7,706 bases of DNA from Methanosarcinales archaeon (GTDB taxonomy: Archaea; Halobacteriota; Methanosarcinia; DSM-18856; Methermicoccaceae), in NCBI GenBank assembly GCA_003661015.1, contig QMVI01000047.1:1-7706 (forward strand), in the 5' to 3' direction. The position numbers and the translations under genes are program-made. Of the stretch, positions 1 to 5,759 are shown piece by piece (positions within the stretch are counted from its first letter, which is position 1; each line of letters opens with the position of its first letter). The notes under the pieces are model-generated. The model was not told the DNA's origin. It made no database searches and saw nothing but the letters and a program-made list of their open reading frames with translations.

Positions 1-367
1 AGAGGGTGTCCACAATTTCTCTCAGTTCCAGGTCATCTATTGTCTCAAGTTCTCCAAGTTCCTGAAGACCGCTTCCACAGTTGAGTGTGGTTCCTTTGCA
101 AGCCTCTGTTTTTAATTCGTCTCCTACCTCCTCAAGAACCTCAAAATCAAAATGTCTGTTGAGTTTCCAGTGTTCAAGTGCTGCCTCATAGAAATTCTTG
201 GATTTTCTGATATCATGACCACCAAACTCAAATTTTAATGGTATGTCCAAGTCAAATAGTTCAGATACCAATCCAGTGGTATCTGTAACTCCCTTTTCAA
301 TCGCTTTTGCCCCAACCATCGCAGTTGTGGCAACAATTCCATATGCGCCGATGAGCCAGAGTTTCAA
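1..367 (-). CDS. ino1: myo-inositol-1-phosphate synthase, archaeal type (N-terminal 122 residues, truncated by window edge)
   Basis: Converts glucose 6-phosphate to L-myo-inositol 1-phosphate with NAD, for archaetidylinositol lipids or, in some thermophiles, di-myo-inositol phosphate. My minus-strand translation starts MKLWLIGAYGIVATTAMVGA, a Rossmann dinucleotide-binding start closely resembling the Archaeoglobus fulgidus enzyme as I remember it. It continues with GLVSELF, FEFGGHDIR, AALEHWKLNRHFD and GTTLNCGSG, all in the family order. The start is TTG at 367-365: it gives the family-typical N-terminus and lies 6 nt after a strong Shine-Dalgarno match (GGGGGTG on the minus strand). A GTG three codons upstream overlaps that site and is less likely. 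The gene is divergent from the sugar-glycerate cluster. About two thirds of the protein lies beyond position 1. No in-frame TAG occurs in the visible part. Confidence 0.9.
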   Translation of the reverse strand, partial: MKLWLIGAYGIVATTAMVGAKAIEKGVTDTTGLVSELFDLDIPLKFEFGGHDIRKSKNFYEAALEHWKLNRHFDFEVLEEVGDELKTEACKGTTLNCGSGLQELGELETIDDLELREIVDTL

Positions 368-381
368 ATGAAACACCCCCT

Positions 382-400
382 AAACGAATTAAAATCGTTT
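382..400. promoter_or_regulatory. inverted repeat in the ino1 leader, possible operator
   Basis: Arms AAACGA (382-387) and TCGTTT (395-400) are perfect inverted copies around a 7-nt AT spacer. The element lies between the presumed TATA box and the Shine-Dalgarno site of ino1, near where transcription should begin. That is where an archaeal repressor would bind, but 6-bp arms in AT-rich DNA can arise by chance. Confidence 0.3.
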
Positions 401-414
401 TTAATCTACTCTAT

Positions 415-435
415 TATTTATTATATAAAAAATTT
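415..435 (-). promoter_or_regulatory. putative TATA box of ino1
   Basis: On the minus strand this AT-rich stretch reads approximately TTTTTTATATAATAAAT, about 50-65 nt upstream of the ino1 TTG. An initiation site about 25 nt downstream would give a leader of roughly 25-30 nt containing the GGGGGTG Shine-Dalgarno site. The assignment rests only on composition and spacing. Confidence 0.4.
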
Positions 436-450
436 ATTAGTTTGAGACAT

Positions 451-478
451 ATATTTATATGGCATATGTTTATATTCC
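451..478 (+). promoter_or_regulatory. putative TATA boxes of the sugar-glycerate cluster
   Basis: Two TATA-like elements precede the first gene: ATATTTATAT (451-460) and TTTATATT (469-476 region). The second would place initiation, about 25 nt downstream, almost exactly at the GTG start at 500, giving a leaderless mRNA. This agrees with the lack of a Shine-Dalgarno site there. The first would give a leader of about 17 nt. Confidence 0.4.
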
Positions 479-499
479 AGACATCTAAAAAGCTCATGG

Positions 500-1681
500 G
501 TGGTTGAAACGAAGAGGGATGTGGTAGTCGGAATTCCAACAAAGAATGAGGAAGCCACAATCCTACATGTAATGGATAGCGTGGCACTTGGGCTCATGGA
601 GTTCTTTTATGATTATGACTGTGCTGTTGTTGTGGTGGACGGAGGGAGTACTGATAGAACATTGGAGCTTGCAAAGAGTTTTCGAATTCCTCGCACCATT
701 GTGAAGAAAGTAATATCTGATGGCAATATAAAAGGGAAAGGAGATGCGATTAGGGTAATTCTCGAGCAAGCGAAGGAAATGGATGCAGATATGGTGGCAA
801 TTCTGGACAGTGATTTGATGAGTATAAAACCGTTCTGGGTTGACCGTTTACTCAGACCAATAGTATTTGGTGAGGCAGATTATATTTTCCCCAGATACAT
901 AAGAGACAAACACGACGGAGGCATCACAAAGCTGGTGACATATCCACTGATTACAACATTGTTTGGTAAGGAAGTTCGTCAGCCCATGGGAGGAGAAATC
1001 GGTTTATCAAATGAGCTTGTGGAAAAATGTCTTGAAAATCCACTGTTTCCTTCTGACTTTGGTATAGATACGTTCATAACGATGGTTGCACTTGCCAACA
1101 ATTTCAGAATAGATAGAGCATTGCTCGGTGTAAAACTTCATGAGTCCACTTTGAAATATGCAATACCAAAGAAACACCTTCTCCCCATGTTTTATCAGGT
1201 AGTCAGAAGTCTGTTTGAACTGATGGAGCACTACGAAAGGGTATGGCGTCCGAGGTCAGTTCTGATAAGAGCACCAAGAATGCACAAGAGACTTGTGAGA
1301 TACAAGGGTATCTTACCTTTTCCAGTGAAGATAGACCTGAACGAGTTCTGGAAGGAAGTAGAGAACCTGAATACGCGATTCGATGAGTTGAGAAAGATAA
1401 TAGGAGATGAGCACACAGAGAAGGTTATAGAGTTGGTGAAGAGGAAACAAGAAGGTCTCGACAAATATACTTGGGCAGAGATTGTTTACATGTTTGCAGC
1501 AGCTTATAAAAAGAAAAAGGACAAGAGACTGATAGAACTGCTTGGATGGCTCTGGCTCTTAAGATATATAGAATGGATTCATGAAACAGAGGGGCTTTCA
1601 CTTGCGAGGGCAGAAGACAAATGTTTTGAACAGTTGCTGGCTTTCATGGTGAAACGAGACTTGTTGTTGGAAATATATTAA
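500..1681 (+). CDS. GT78/GT81-like glycosyltransferase, likely a mannosylglycerate or mannosylglucosyl-3-phosphoglycerate synthase
   Basis: A 393-residue GT-A glycosyltransferase, probably transferring a sugar from a nucleotide-sugar to glycerate, 3-phosphoglycerate or a glucosyl derivative in the cytoplasm. Visible motifs in order: VGIPTKNEE (10-18), DGGSTD (47-52), GKGDA (79-83), metal-binding DSD (103-105), QPMGGE (161-166), DFGID (186-190) and a candidate metal-ligand His at 214. The QPMGGE...DFGIDT block and the C-terminal helical YTWAEIVYMFAAAY region resemble Rhodothermus mannosylglycerate synthase (GT78) as I recall it. It does not resemble the GT55 mannosyl-3-phosphoglycerate synthase of Pyrococcus. 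The GTG start has no Shine-Dalgarno site; no better in-frame start lies upstream. It ends at TAA, 27 nt before the phosphatase gene. Donor and acceptor cannot be fixed from sequence. With a phosphatase and GpgS next door, a role like Petrotoga MggA is an attractive inference. Confidence 0.75.
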   Translation: MVETKRDVVVGIPTKNEEATILHVMDSVALGLMEFFYDYDCAVVVVDGGSTDRTLELAKSFRIPRTIVKKVISDGNIKGKGDAIRVILEQAKEMDADMVAILDSDLMSIKPFWVDRLLRPIVFGEADYIFPRYIRDKHDGGITKLVTYPLITTLFGKEVRQPMGGEIGLSNELVEKCLENPLFPSDFGIDTFITMVALANNFRIDRALLGVKLHESTLKYAIPKKHLLPMFYQVVRSLFELMEHYERVWRPRSVLIRAPRMHKRLVRYKGILPFPVKIDLNEFWKEVENLNTRFDELRKIIGDEHTEKVIELVKRKQEGLDKYTWAEIVYMFAAAYKKKKDKRLIELLGWLWLLRYIEWIHETEGLSLARAEDKCFEQLLAFMVKRDLLLEIY

Positions 1682-1708
1682 TAATTTTAGATATAAAATA
1701 ACCTAAAT

Positions 1709-2503
1709 ATGGCTTGGGTAGTTTTCACTGACCTCGATGGTACATTGCTCGATTCTGAATATTCGTTCGAAGAGGCACTCGATACACTCCGCTGGCTGGA
1801 AGATAACCACATACCCGTTGTCTTTTGTTCCTCAAAGACCTAGGCTGAGATCGATGTGATAAGGAAAGAGTTGAATAACAATCACCCATTCATTTCTGAG
1901 AATGGTGGGGGTGTATTCATACCTCTGGGATACTTCGATGTGGAGGGAGTTGTGCGGGACAACTATGTTGTGATAGAACTTGGGATAGGATATGATGAGT
2001 TGCGTGAGAAGATAAAGGAAATTGAGAGGGGGGTGGGTTGCAGAATTATAGGTTTTGGGGATTTGAGCATCGAGGACATCATGAAGCTCACCGGACTGGA
2101 AGTCGAGGAGGCGGTACTTGCAAAGTAGCGTGAATATGACGAACCAGTTAACGTTGAGCCGTCTGAGTGCATGTTCAGGGTGATTGAGGAGGCAAGGGCG
2201 AGAGGGCTGAATGCAGTGATAGGCGGGAGATTCTTACATATAAATGGCGGTGCAAACAAAGGAAAAGGGGTGAAAATTCTGAAGGAACTTTACGAGAAGA
2301 AATTCGGCAAGGTTAGAACAATCGGGATTGGAGATGCACCCAATGATATTCCGTTGCTGGAGAATGTGGATTACCCAGTGGTAGTAGGGGACTTCGATGC
2401 TCCAGGTATGGAAAATGTGATAAGAGTATCTTGTTCGGGACCTTGTGGTTTTTCTGAAGGTATAGTGAATGTATTGGATGAAGTATAGGGATAGGAGGTG
2501 TGA
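1709..2503 (+). CDS. mpgP: mannosyl-3-phosphoglycerate phosphatase family protein (HAD) with in-frame TAG codons
   Basis: A HAD-superfamily phosphatase expected to remove the 3-phosphate from mannosyl-, glucosyl- or mannosylglucosyl-3-phosphoglycerate. Motifs: DLDGTLLD (8-15) with nucleophile Asp8 and acid/base Asp10, SSKT (41-44), ENGGGVF in the cap region, KGKGV (184-188) and GDAPND (208-213). Codons 45 (1841-1843) and 140 (2126-2128) are TAG. Without shifting frame, the sequence reads SSKT-TAG-AEIDVIRKEL and AVLAK-TAG-REYDEP, where family members have an ordinary residue (Arg at the first, as I recall). Stopping at codon 45 would lose the cap and the later catalytic motifs. The family-typical end is near VLDEV (codon 259). 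It is followed by TAG (2486), GGA, TAG (2492), GAG, GTG and TGA (2501-2503). If TAG is always sense the protein has 264 residues; if the first of these terminates, 259. No Shine-Dalgarno site precedes the ATG. Confidence 0.85.
1841..1843 (+). other. in-frame TAG, codon 45 of mpgP, probable sense (Pyl)
   Basis: TAG falls directly after the HAD motif-2 segment SSKT and before AEIDVIRKEL, with no frame change. Homologues, as I recall, usually have Arg here (SSKTRAE), so a lysine derivative such as pyrrolysine would be a mild substitution. Confidence 0.85.
2126..2128 (+). other. in-frame TAG, codon 140 of mpgP, probable sense (Pyl)
   Basis: TAG interrupts LAK-x-REYDEP, a conserved cap-domain segment of the MPGP family, with the frame intact on both sides. 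The position looks variable in the family, so it would tolerate an unusual residue. Confidence 0.85.
2494..2500 (+). promoter_or_regulatory. Shine-Dalgarno site of gpgS
   Basis: GGAGGTG is a near-perfect complement to the archaeal 16S 3' end, 5 nt before the ATG at 2506. It decides for that ATG over the GTG at 2500, which overlaps the site. The site lies inside the last codons of mpgP if mpgP runs to TGA 2501-2503, suggesting translational coupling. Confidence 0.75.
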
Positions 2504-2505
2504 TT

Positions 2506-3699
2506 ATGGATTTTTTGCAAGGAAGGATAGCAACAATACACGATTTTGGTGTTGACCTCGAAAAGATAAGTGTGAGACTGAAAGCTCTGAGTGTGCAGAA
2601 GCCCATCTGCCTGATATTGCCAATGCTGTATTCAGAGATAAAGAGTGAAGGTCTTTCACAAATATTGGATGAACTTTCACAATGTGATTTTCTCACGAAG
2701 GTATCTGTTGCTCTTTCAGCATCGAACAAAAGGGAGTACAGAGAAGTTGTGGAGGTATTCGATGAACTTCCGATTCCACATTCTGTTATATGGTGCAATA
2801 GTCCAAACATTCAGAGGGTGCTGAACGAGGTTGCAAAGAGAGGCATCGAGGTATCAGGGTTTTCTGGAAAAGGACGTGATGTATGGATAGCAATTGGTGT
2901 TGAGAGCACCCGTCATTATGCACTTGGCTTTCATGATGTGGATATAGTGAACTACAGTCGTTCAATACCGATAAAGCTGTTTTATCCCATTCTTGAAGAG
3001 CAGATGGATTTCTTCTTTAACAAAGGATACTATGCACGCATAGGTATAAAAGACAGACAGATATACGGAAGGGTTGTAAGGCTTCTTGTTTTTCCATTGA
3101 TTGAGGCGTTTGAACAGCACATAAAACAACCATCAGACTTCATCAAGTACATGCAATCGTTCAAGTATCCTCTGGCTGGTGAGTTTGCGATTACGAGCGA
3201 TTTGGCAGAGAACATAAGAATACCCGCAGACTGGGGCTTTGAGATTGGACTGCTTGCGGAAGTGTATAGAAACGCATAGGATAAACGCATATGTCAGGTG
3301 GACTTGGGCATGTATGACCATAAGCATAGAACCGCTGAGGATGAACTTGGAAAGATGGTGCGTGATATATGCAAGATATTTCTCCGTGTACTCACAGAGA
3401 GGGAATCAATAAAGGTGGATGAGACATTCCTTCGCAGTCTTTCAATCAGTTATAGGAGACTCGCTCAGGACAAAATCAGGCAATACGAAATCGATGCGAT
3501 GATGAATTCCCTCGAGTTCAACAGGCATGCGGAAGAAACTGTCGTGGATGTGTTCACCAATTCCGTCATAGAGGCAGGAGTGGAATTCATGGAGAAGCCG
3601 GTTGGCACTCTATTGCCAGACTGGAAGAGGATGGACTCAGCATTGCCCGATATCCAGCACATGTTGAGGGAGGCGGTTGAGAAGGATGCTTCGGGGTGA
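2506..3699 (+). CDS. gpgS: glucosyl-3-phosphoglycerate synthase, archaeal type, with in-frame TAG
   Basis: Transfers glucose from a nucleotide donor to 3-phosphoglycerate, the first step to glucosylglycerate, as known for Methanococcoides burtonii GpgS. Full length is 397 residues including the TAG position. Motifs: TIHDFG (10-15), GKGRDVW (121-127), HDVDIV with metal-binding DVD (144-146), FNKGYYAR (171-178), PLAGEF (222-227), RIPADWGFEIG (238-248), ICQVDLG (262-268) and YDHKH (270-274), whose His residues are candidate metal ligands. TAG at codon 258 (3277-3279) splits EVYRNA from DKRICQVDLG. Homologues, as I remember them, read YRNVALKRICQVDLG straight through. The downstream part (codons 259-397, through YRRLAQDKIRQYEIDA) stays in the same frame and ends at TGA. 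Conventional gene calling would split this into a 257-residue protein and a separate 133-residue ORF starting at 3298. Confidence 0.9.
3277..3279 (+). other. in-frame TAG, codon 258 of gpgS, probable sense (Pyl)
   Basis: TAG sits in EVYRNA-x-DKRICQVDLG, a strongly conserved GpgS stretch, with the frame intact. The His-containing YDHKH motif lies 12 residues downstream, so stopping here would remove likely metal ligands. Confidence 0.9.
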
Positions 3700-3834
3700 T
3701 TGGTTGTTGAGTTGCGAAGTGTATAAATAAAATGAAAAACAATTTAGTCTCATCTGAACGAGCAATTTATTCAAATAGTAAATGAACAGTTAAAAGAAAT
3801 TGGATTTGTTGGTAAAATCAAAAAGAAAATAAAA
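3700..3834. other. AT-rich spacer with gene-remnant character
   Basis: No intact gene is visible. The frame of the next ORF is open back to 3736, through a TAG at 3745-3747, and reads SHLNEQFIQIVNEQLKEIGF, protein-like but without an ATG, GTG or TTG start. A second frame has ATG at 3732 followed by only 17 codons. TATAAATA at 3722-3729 is a good TATA-box candidate. The stretch may be the decayed 5' part of the following ORF. Confidence 0.4.
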
Positions 3835-4128
3835 TTGATCTTGACTCCAAATTACAAAGTCAATTATATGAAAACGGTATTGAAAAATGAACTTAAGCCA
3901 ATTTATTATGATTTTAAAATAAAACATCCACACGAATTTTCTTATTATCAGATTAAGTGGTTTGACGAGAGAATTGACACACTTACTAAATCAGAAGTAA
4001 TCGATTTGTACAAATCATTTTTAATGTTTAAAAAAGGGCAAATCGCTGATTGGCACATTATAGGGAAGGTTGAGTGCCTTTATGATACTGATGGATGGTT
4101 CAGAAAAAGGTTGATAATAACTAAATAA
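3835..4128 (+). CDS. hypothetical protein, AT-rich orphan, possibly the 3' remnant of a larger gene
   Basis: I do not recognise this 97-residue ORF. It starts at TTG 3835, with an alternative ATG at 3868 (MKTVLKNELKPIYYDFKIK). It is rich in Lys, Ile, Phe and Tyr, predicted soluble, with no signal peptide or membrane segment, and ends at TAA seven bases before the convergent glycerate kinase. Base composition is much more AT-rich, and codon choice (AAA, ATT, TTT, AAT) differs from the surrounding genes, which use GAG, AGG and CTC freely. No Shine-Dalgarno site is visible. The reading frame continues upstream for about 30 codons without a normal start. I infer a laterally acquired gene that has lost its 5' end, or a fast-evolving accessory gene; a non-coding explanation is possible. 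Confidence 0.4.
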   Translation: MILTPNYKVNYMKTVLKNELKPIYYDFKIKHPHEFSYYQIKWFDERIDTLTKSEVIDLYKSFLMFKKGQIADWHIIGKVECLYDTDGWFRKRLIITK

Positions 4129-4134
4129 CTCTTC

Positions 4135-5493
4135 TCAGTCCCCCACCACCAGTATATAAACATCCATGACATTCGTTTTTGTGGGTCCTGTGATGACGAG
4201 GTCTCCAAGTTGTTTGAAAAAATTATATGAGTCGTTTCTTTTAAGGTACTCAGTAGCATCGAGTCCGAGTCTTCTTGCTTTTGATATGGTAGTTCCAGAT
4301 GCAAACGCTCCAGCAACCTCTGTCGGACCATCTGTTCCATCTGTACCTCCAGCAAGTACAACCACATTTTCAAGTCCTTCCACCTCGAGGGCAAACGAGA
4401 GGGCAAATTCTTGACACCTTCCTCCAATTCCATCTCCCTATATCGTGACGGTTGTCTCCCCCCCCGCAAGAATACATACCGGGAGTTTAATTGGCTCTTT
4501 TTTGAATACTTCTTCTCGCGCGATTGCCGACATCACCTTTGCAACCTCTCTACTCTCTCCAACGAGGTAAGTGGTCAAAATGAGGGTATTGTATCCAAGC
4601 TCAGATGCTCTTTTCTGTGCAGATTCAAGTGCGAGACGATTATTTCCTACTACTACGTTTCTGACCTTCTTCAGAGCTTCATCTTTGGGCTTTACTGTCT
4701 CCTCCTCTTTGCCTTCAATCCCTGCCTTAAACAGTTCAATGACAGAAAGAGGCAAGTCAAGTCCATACTTCTCGATTATCCTCATACAGTCGCTAAAGGT
4801 GGTGGAGTCCGCAACGAGTGGTCCAGATGCTATCACATCCAAGTTATCCCCCACCACATCTGAGATTATCAGAGATAAGACGTCTGAAGGATATGCCATC
4901 TTTGCAAGTCCACCCCCCTTCACCTTTGACATGTGCTTTCTTATTGTGTTGATTTCGTGTATCGTTGCTCCTGATTTCAGTAAGGCTTTTGTTGTTTTTA
5001 TCTTGTCATCGAGTGTTATACCACTTCTTGGCAGGCACAGAAGGGATGAGCCCCCTCCCGATATCAAAACTATGATGAGGTCGTTCTCTCCGGTCTTTTT
5101 GAGAAGTGATTCGATATCGAGTGTTGCACGCAATCCACCCTCGTCTGGAACAGGATGCCCTCCCTCCCTCAGTTTGAGATATCTGAGTGGTTCTGAGTAT
5201 CCGTATTTCACGACAACGATACCATCCGTGATGAGTTCCCCGAGCACATCTTCAATAGCTCTTGCCATGCGAGCAGATGCCTTTCCAAAGCCGATAACGT
5301 ATATGTTCTCATACGTTGTGAGGTCGTACTCTATGCCAGATACAAAAAGAGAAGAACCTCTCAATTTTATATTTCTGCTAACGCATCTATGCGAGTCAAC
5401 ACCCCTAATAGCACTTCTAAATATCTCAAGTGCGTCTTTCTTTAGTCTTTCATTCTCCCTTTTTTCGTTCTCGTTCTCTTTTTCTTTTTCCAT
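4135..5493 (-). CDS. gck: glycerate 2-kinase (MOFRL/GckA family) with in-frame TAG
   Basis: Phosphorylates D-glycerate to 2-phosphoglycerate with ATP. Total 452 residues including the TAG position, normal for the family. Motifs: GFGKAS with the presumed catalytic Lys71 (68-73), GGHPVPD (111-117), SGGGSS (145-150), HEINTIRKH (179-187), SDVVGD (211-216), ASGP (222-225), GGETTVTI (344-351), then TAG as codon 352 (4440-4438). GDGIGGRCQE follows, and the C-terminal MOFRL core has GGTDGTDGPTEVAGAF (382-397), NDSYNFF and TGPTKTNVMD, ending in TGA. Homologues read TVTV-K/R-G-x-GxGGRNQE, so the TAG stands at a Lys/Arg-type position. The start is ATG 5493-5491; a TTG at 5508-5506 also fits but nearly abuts the tRNA. 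The N-terminus is an unusual run of Glu, Lys and Asn. The gene begins 17 nt after a tRNA-Thr, leaving no room for its own TATA box. Confidence 0.9.
4438..4440 (-). other. in-frame TAG, codon 352 of glycerate kinase, probable sense (Pyl)
   Basis: On the minus strand, ETTVTI-TAG-GDGIGGRCQE keeps its frame through the junction. The aligned family position is normally Lys or Arg, and the whole GGTDGTDGPT core lies downstream, so termination would remove an essential domain. Confidence 0.9.
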
Positions 5494-5509
5494 TTCCCCA
5501 TCCTTCAAA

Positions 5510-5583
5510 AGCCCCGGGGGGGATTTGAACCCCCGACCTAGTGATTACGAATCACTCGCTCTACCGGGCTGAGCTACCGAGGC
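5510..5583 (-). tRNA. tRNA-Thr (anticodon CGU)
   Basis: The minus strand folds as a complete cloverleaf: acceptor GCCUCGG/CCGGGGC with one G-U pair, D arm GCUC/GAGC with a GG-containing loop, anticodon stem AGUGA/UCACU with loop UUCGUAA, five-base variable loop AGGUC, and T arm GGGGG-UUCAAAU-CCCCC. The anticodon CGU reads ACG. The 73-nt body is 5583-5511 and the discriminator U is at 5510, as expected for archaeal tRNA-Thr. CCA is not encoded. A short T-run follows at once, and the glycerate kinase start is 17 nt further on. Confidence 0.95.
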
Positions 5584-5669
5584 GCAGAATAAAAAAGCCC
5601 CGGGGGGGATTTGAACCCCCGACCTAGTGATTACAAGTCACTCGCTCTACCGGGCTGAGCTACCGAGGC
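5511..5669. repeat. tandem direct repeat formed by the two tRNA-Thr genes
   Basis: Copies 5511-5583 and 5597-5669 are 73 bp each with two mismatches, both in the anticodon loop, separated by 13 bp. This is a gene duplication followed by anticodon divergence. Confidence 0.9.
5596..5669 (-). tRNA. tRNA-Thr (anticodon UGU)
   Basis: The cloverleaf is the same as in the neighbouring tRNA-Thr, differing only at two anticodon-loop positions (32 and 34): loop CUUGUAA, anticodon UGU, reading ACA and probably other ACN codons. The body is 5669-5597, the discriminator U is at 5596 and CCA is not encoded. It is followed by a six-T stretch (minus strand), then the second tRNA-Thr after a short spacer. 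The pair clearly arose by tandem duplication. Confidence 0.95.
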
Positions 5670-5750
5670 AGTTAAATTTTATAATGAACCTGATTTAAAA
5701 TTTTTGTCTGTTTTACGAACTTACTTAAAAGTTAAATCTCATAACCCAAA
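5670..5750. promoter_or_regulatory. divergent promoter region, tRNA-Thr operon (minus) and mtmB-like gene (plus)
   Basis: The 5693-5705 segment (ATTTAAAATTTTT) lies about 24-36 nt upstream of the tRNA-Thr(UGU) 5' end and, on the minus strand, reads like a BRE plus TATA box. For the plus-strand gene either this segment (leader of roughly 35 nt) or ACTTAAAAGTTAAAT at about 5722-5736 (nearly leaderless) could serve. These are assignments by composition and spacing only. Confidence 0.4.
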
Positions 5751-5759
5751 TTGGAGATT

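Noticed and set aside
500..1681. Classical GT55 mannosyl-3-phosphoglycerate synthase (MpgS)
   Set aside because: The gene precedes an MPGP-type phosphatase, but its motifs (QPMGGE, DFGID, VVVVDGGSTD) fit GT78/GT81-like enzymes and not the Pyrococcus-type protein I remember.
1709..3699. Reading mpgP and gpgS as pseudogenes broken by nonsense mutations
   Set aside because: All interruptions are TAG, none is TAA, TGA or a frameshift, and all motifs are intact on both sides. Three functionally linked genes on both strands show the same pattern, which is not what random decay gives.
3298..3699. A separate 133-residue gene starting at GTG 3298
   Set aside because: It is in frame with gpgS and is the C-terminal part of that family. 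It has no Shine-Dalgarno site, and the conserved segment DKRICQVDLG begins upstream of the supposed start.
4456..4466. Homopolymer of C residues as a possible frameshift site next to the TAG in the glycerate kinase
   Set aside because: The frame reads correctly through the run (LAGGETTVT) and beyond the TAG into the MOFRL core, so no base is missing or extra.
4080..4863. Other open frames on both strands around the 3' half of the glycerate kinase (4080-4469 minus, 4166-4414 plus, 4411-4863 plus)
   Set aside because: They overlap the recognised kinase frame, have no family resemblance and have low-complexity composition.
4571..5572. A 333-residue plus-strand open frame
   Set aside because: It is antisense to the glycerate kinase and runs into the tRNA-Thr gene. 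Its Ser/Phe/Pro-rich translation is typical of a shadow frame, and the minus strand carries clear MOFRL-family motifs.
5511..5669. CRISPR-like or mobile-element repeats from the 73-bp duplication
   Set aside because: Both copies fold as complete tRNA-Thr cloverleaves and differ only in the anticodon loop. No integrase or attachment site is visible.
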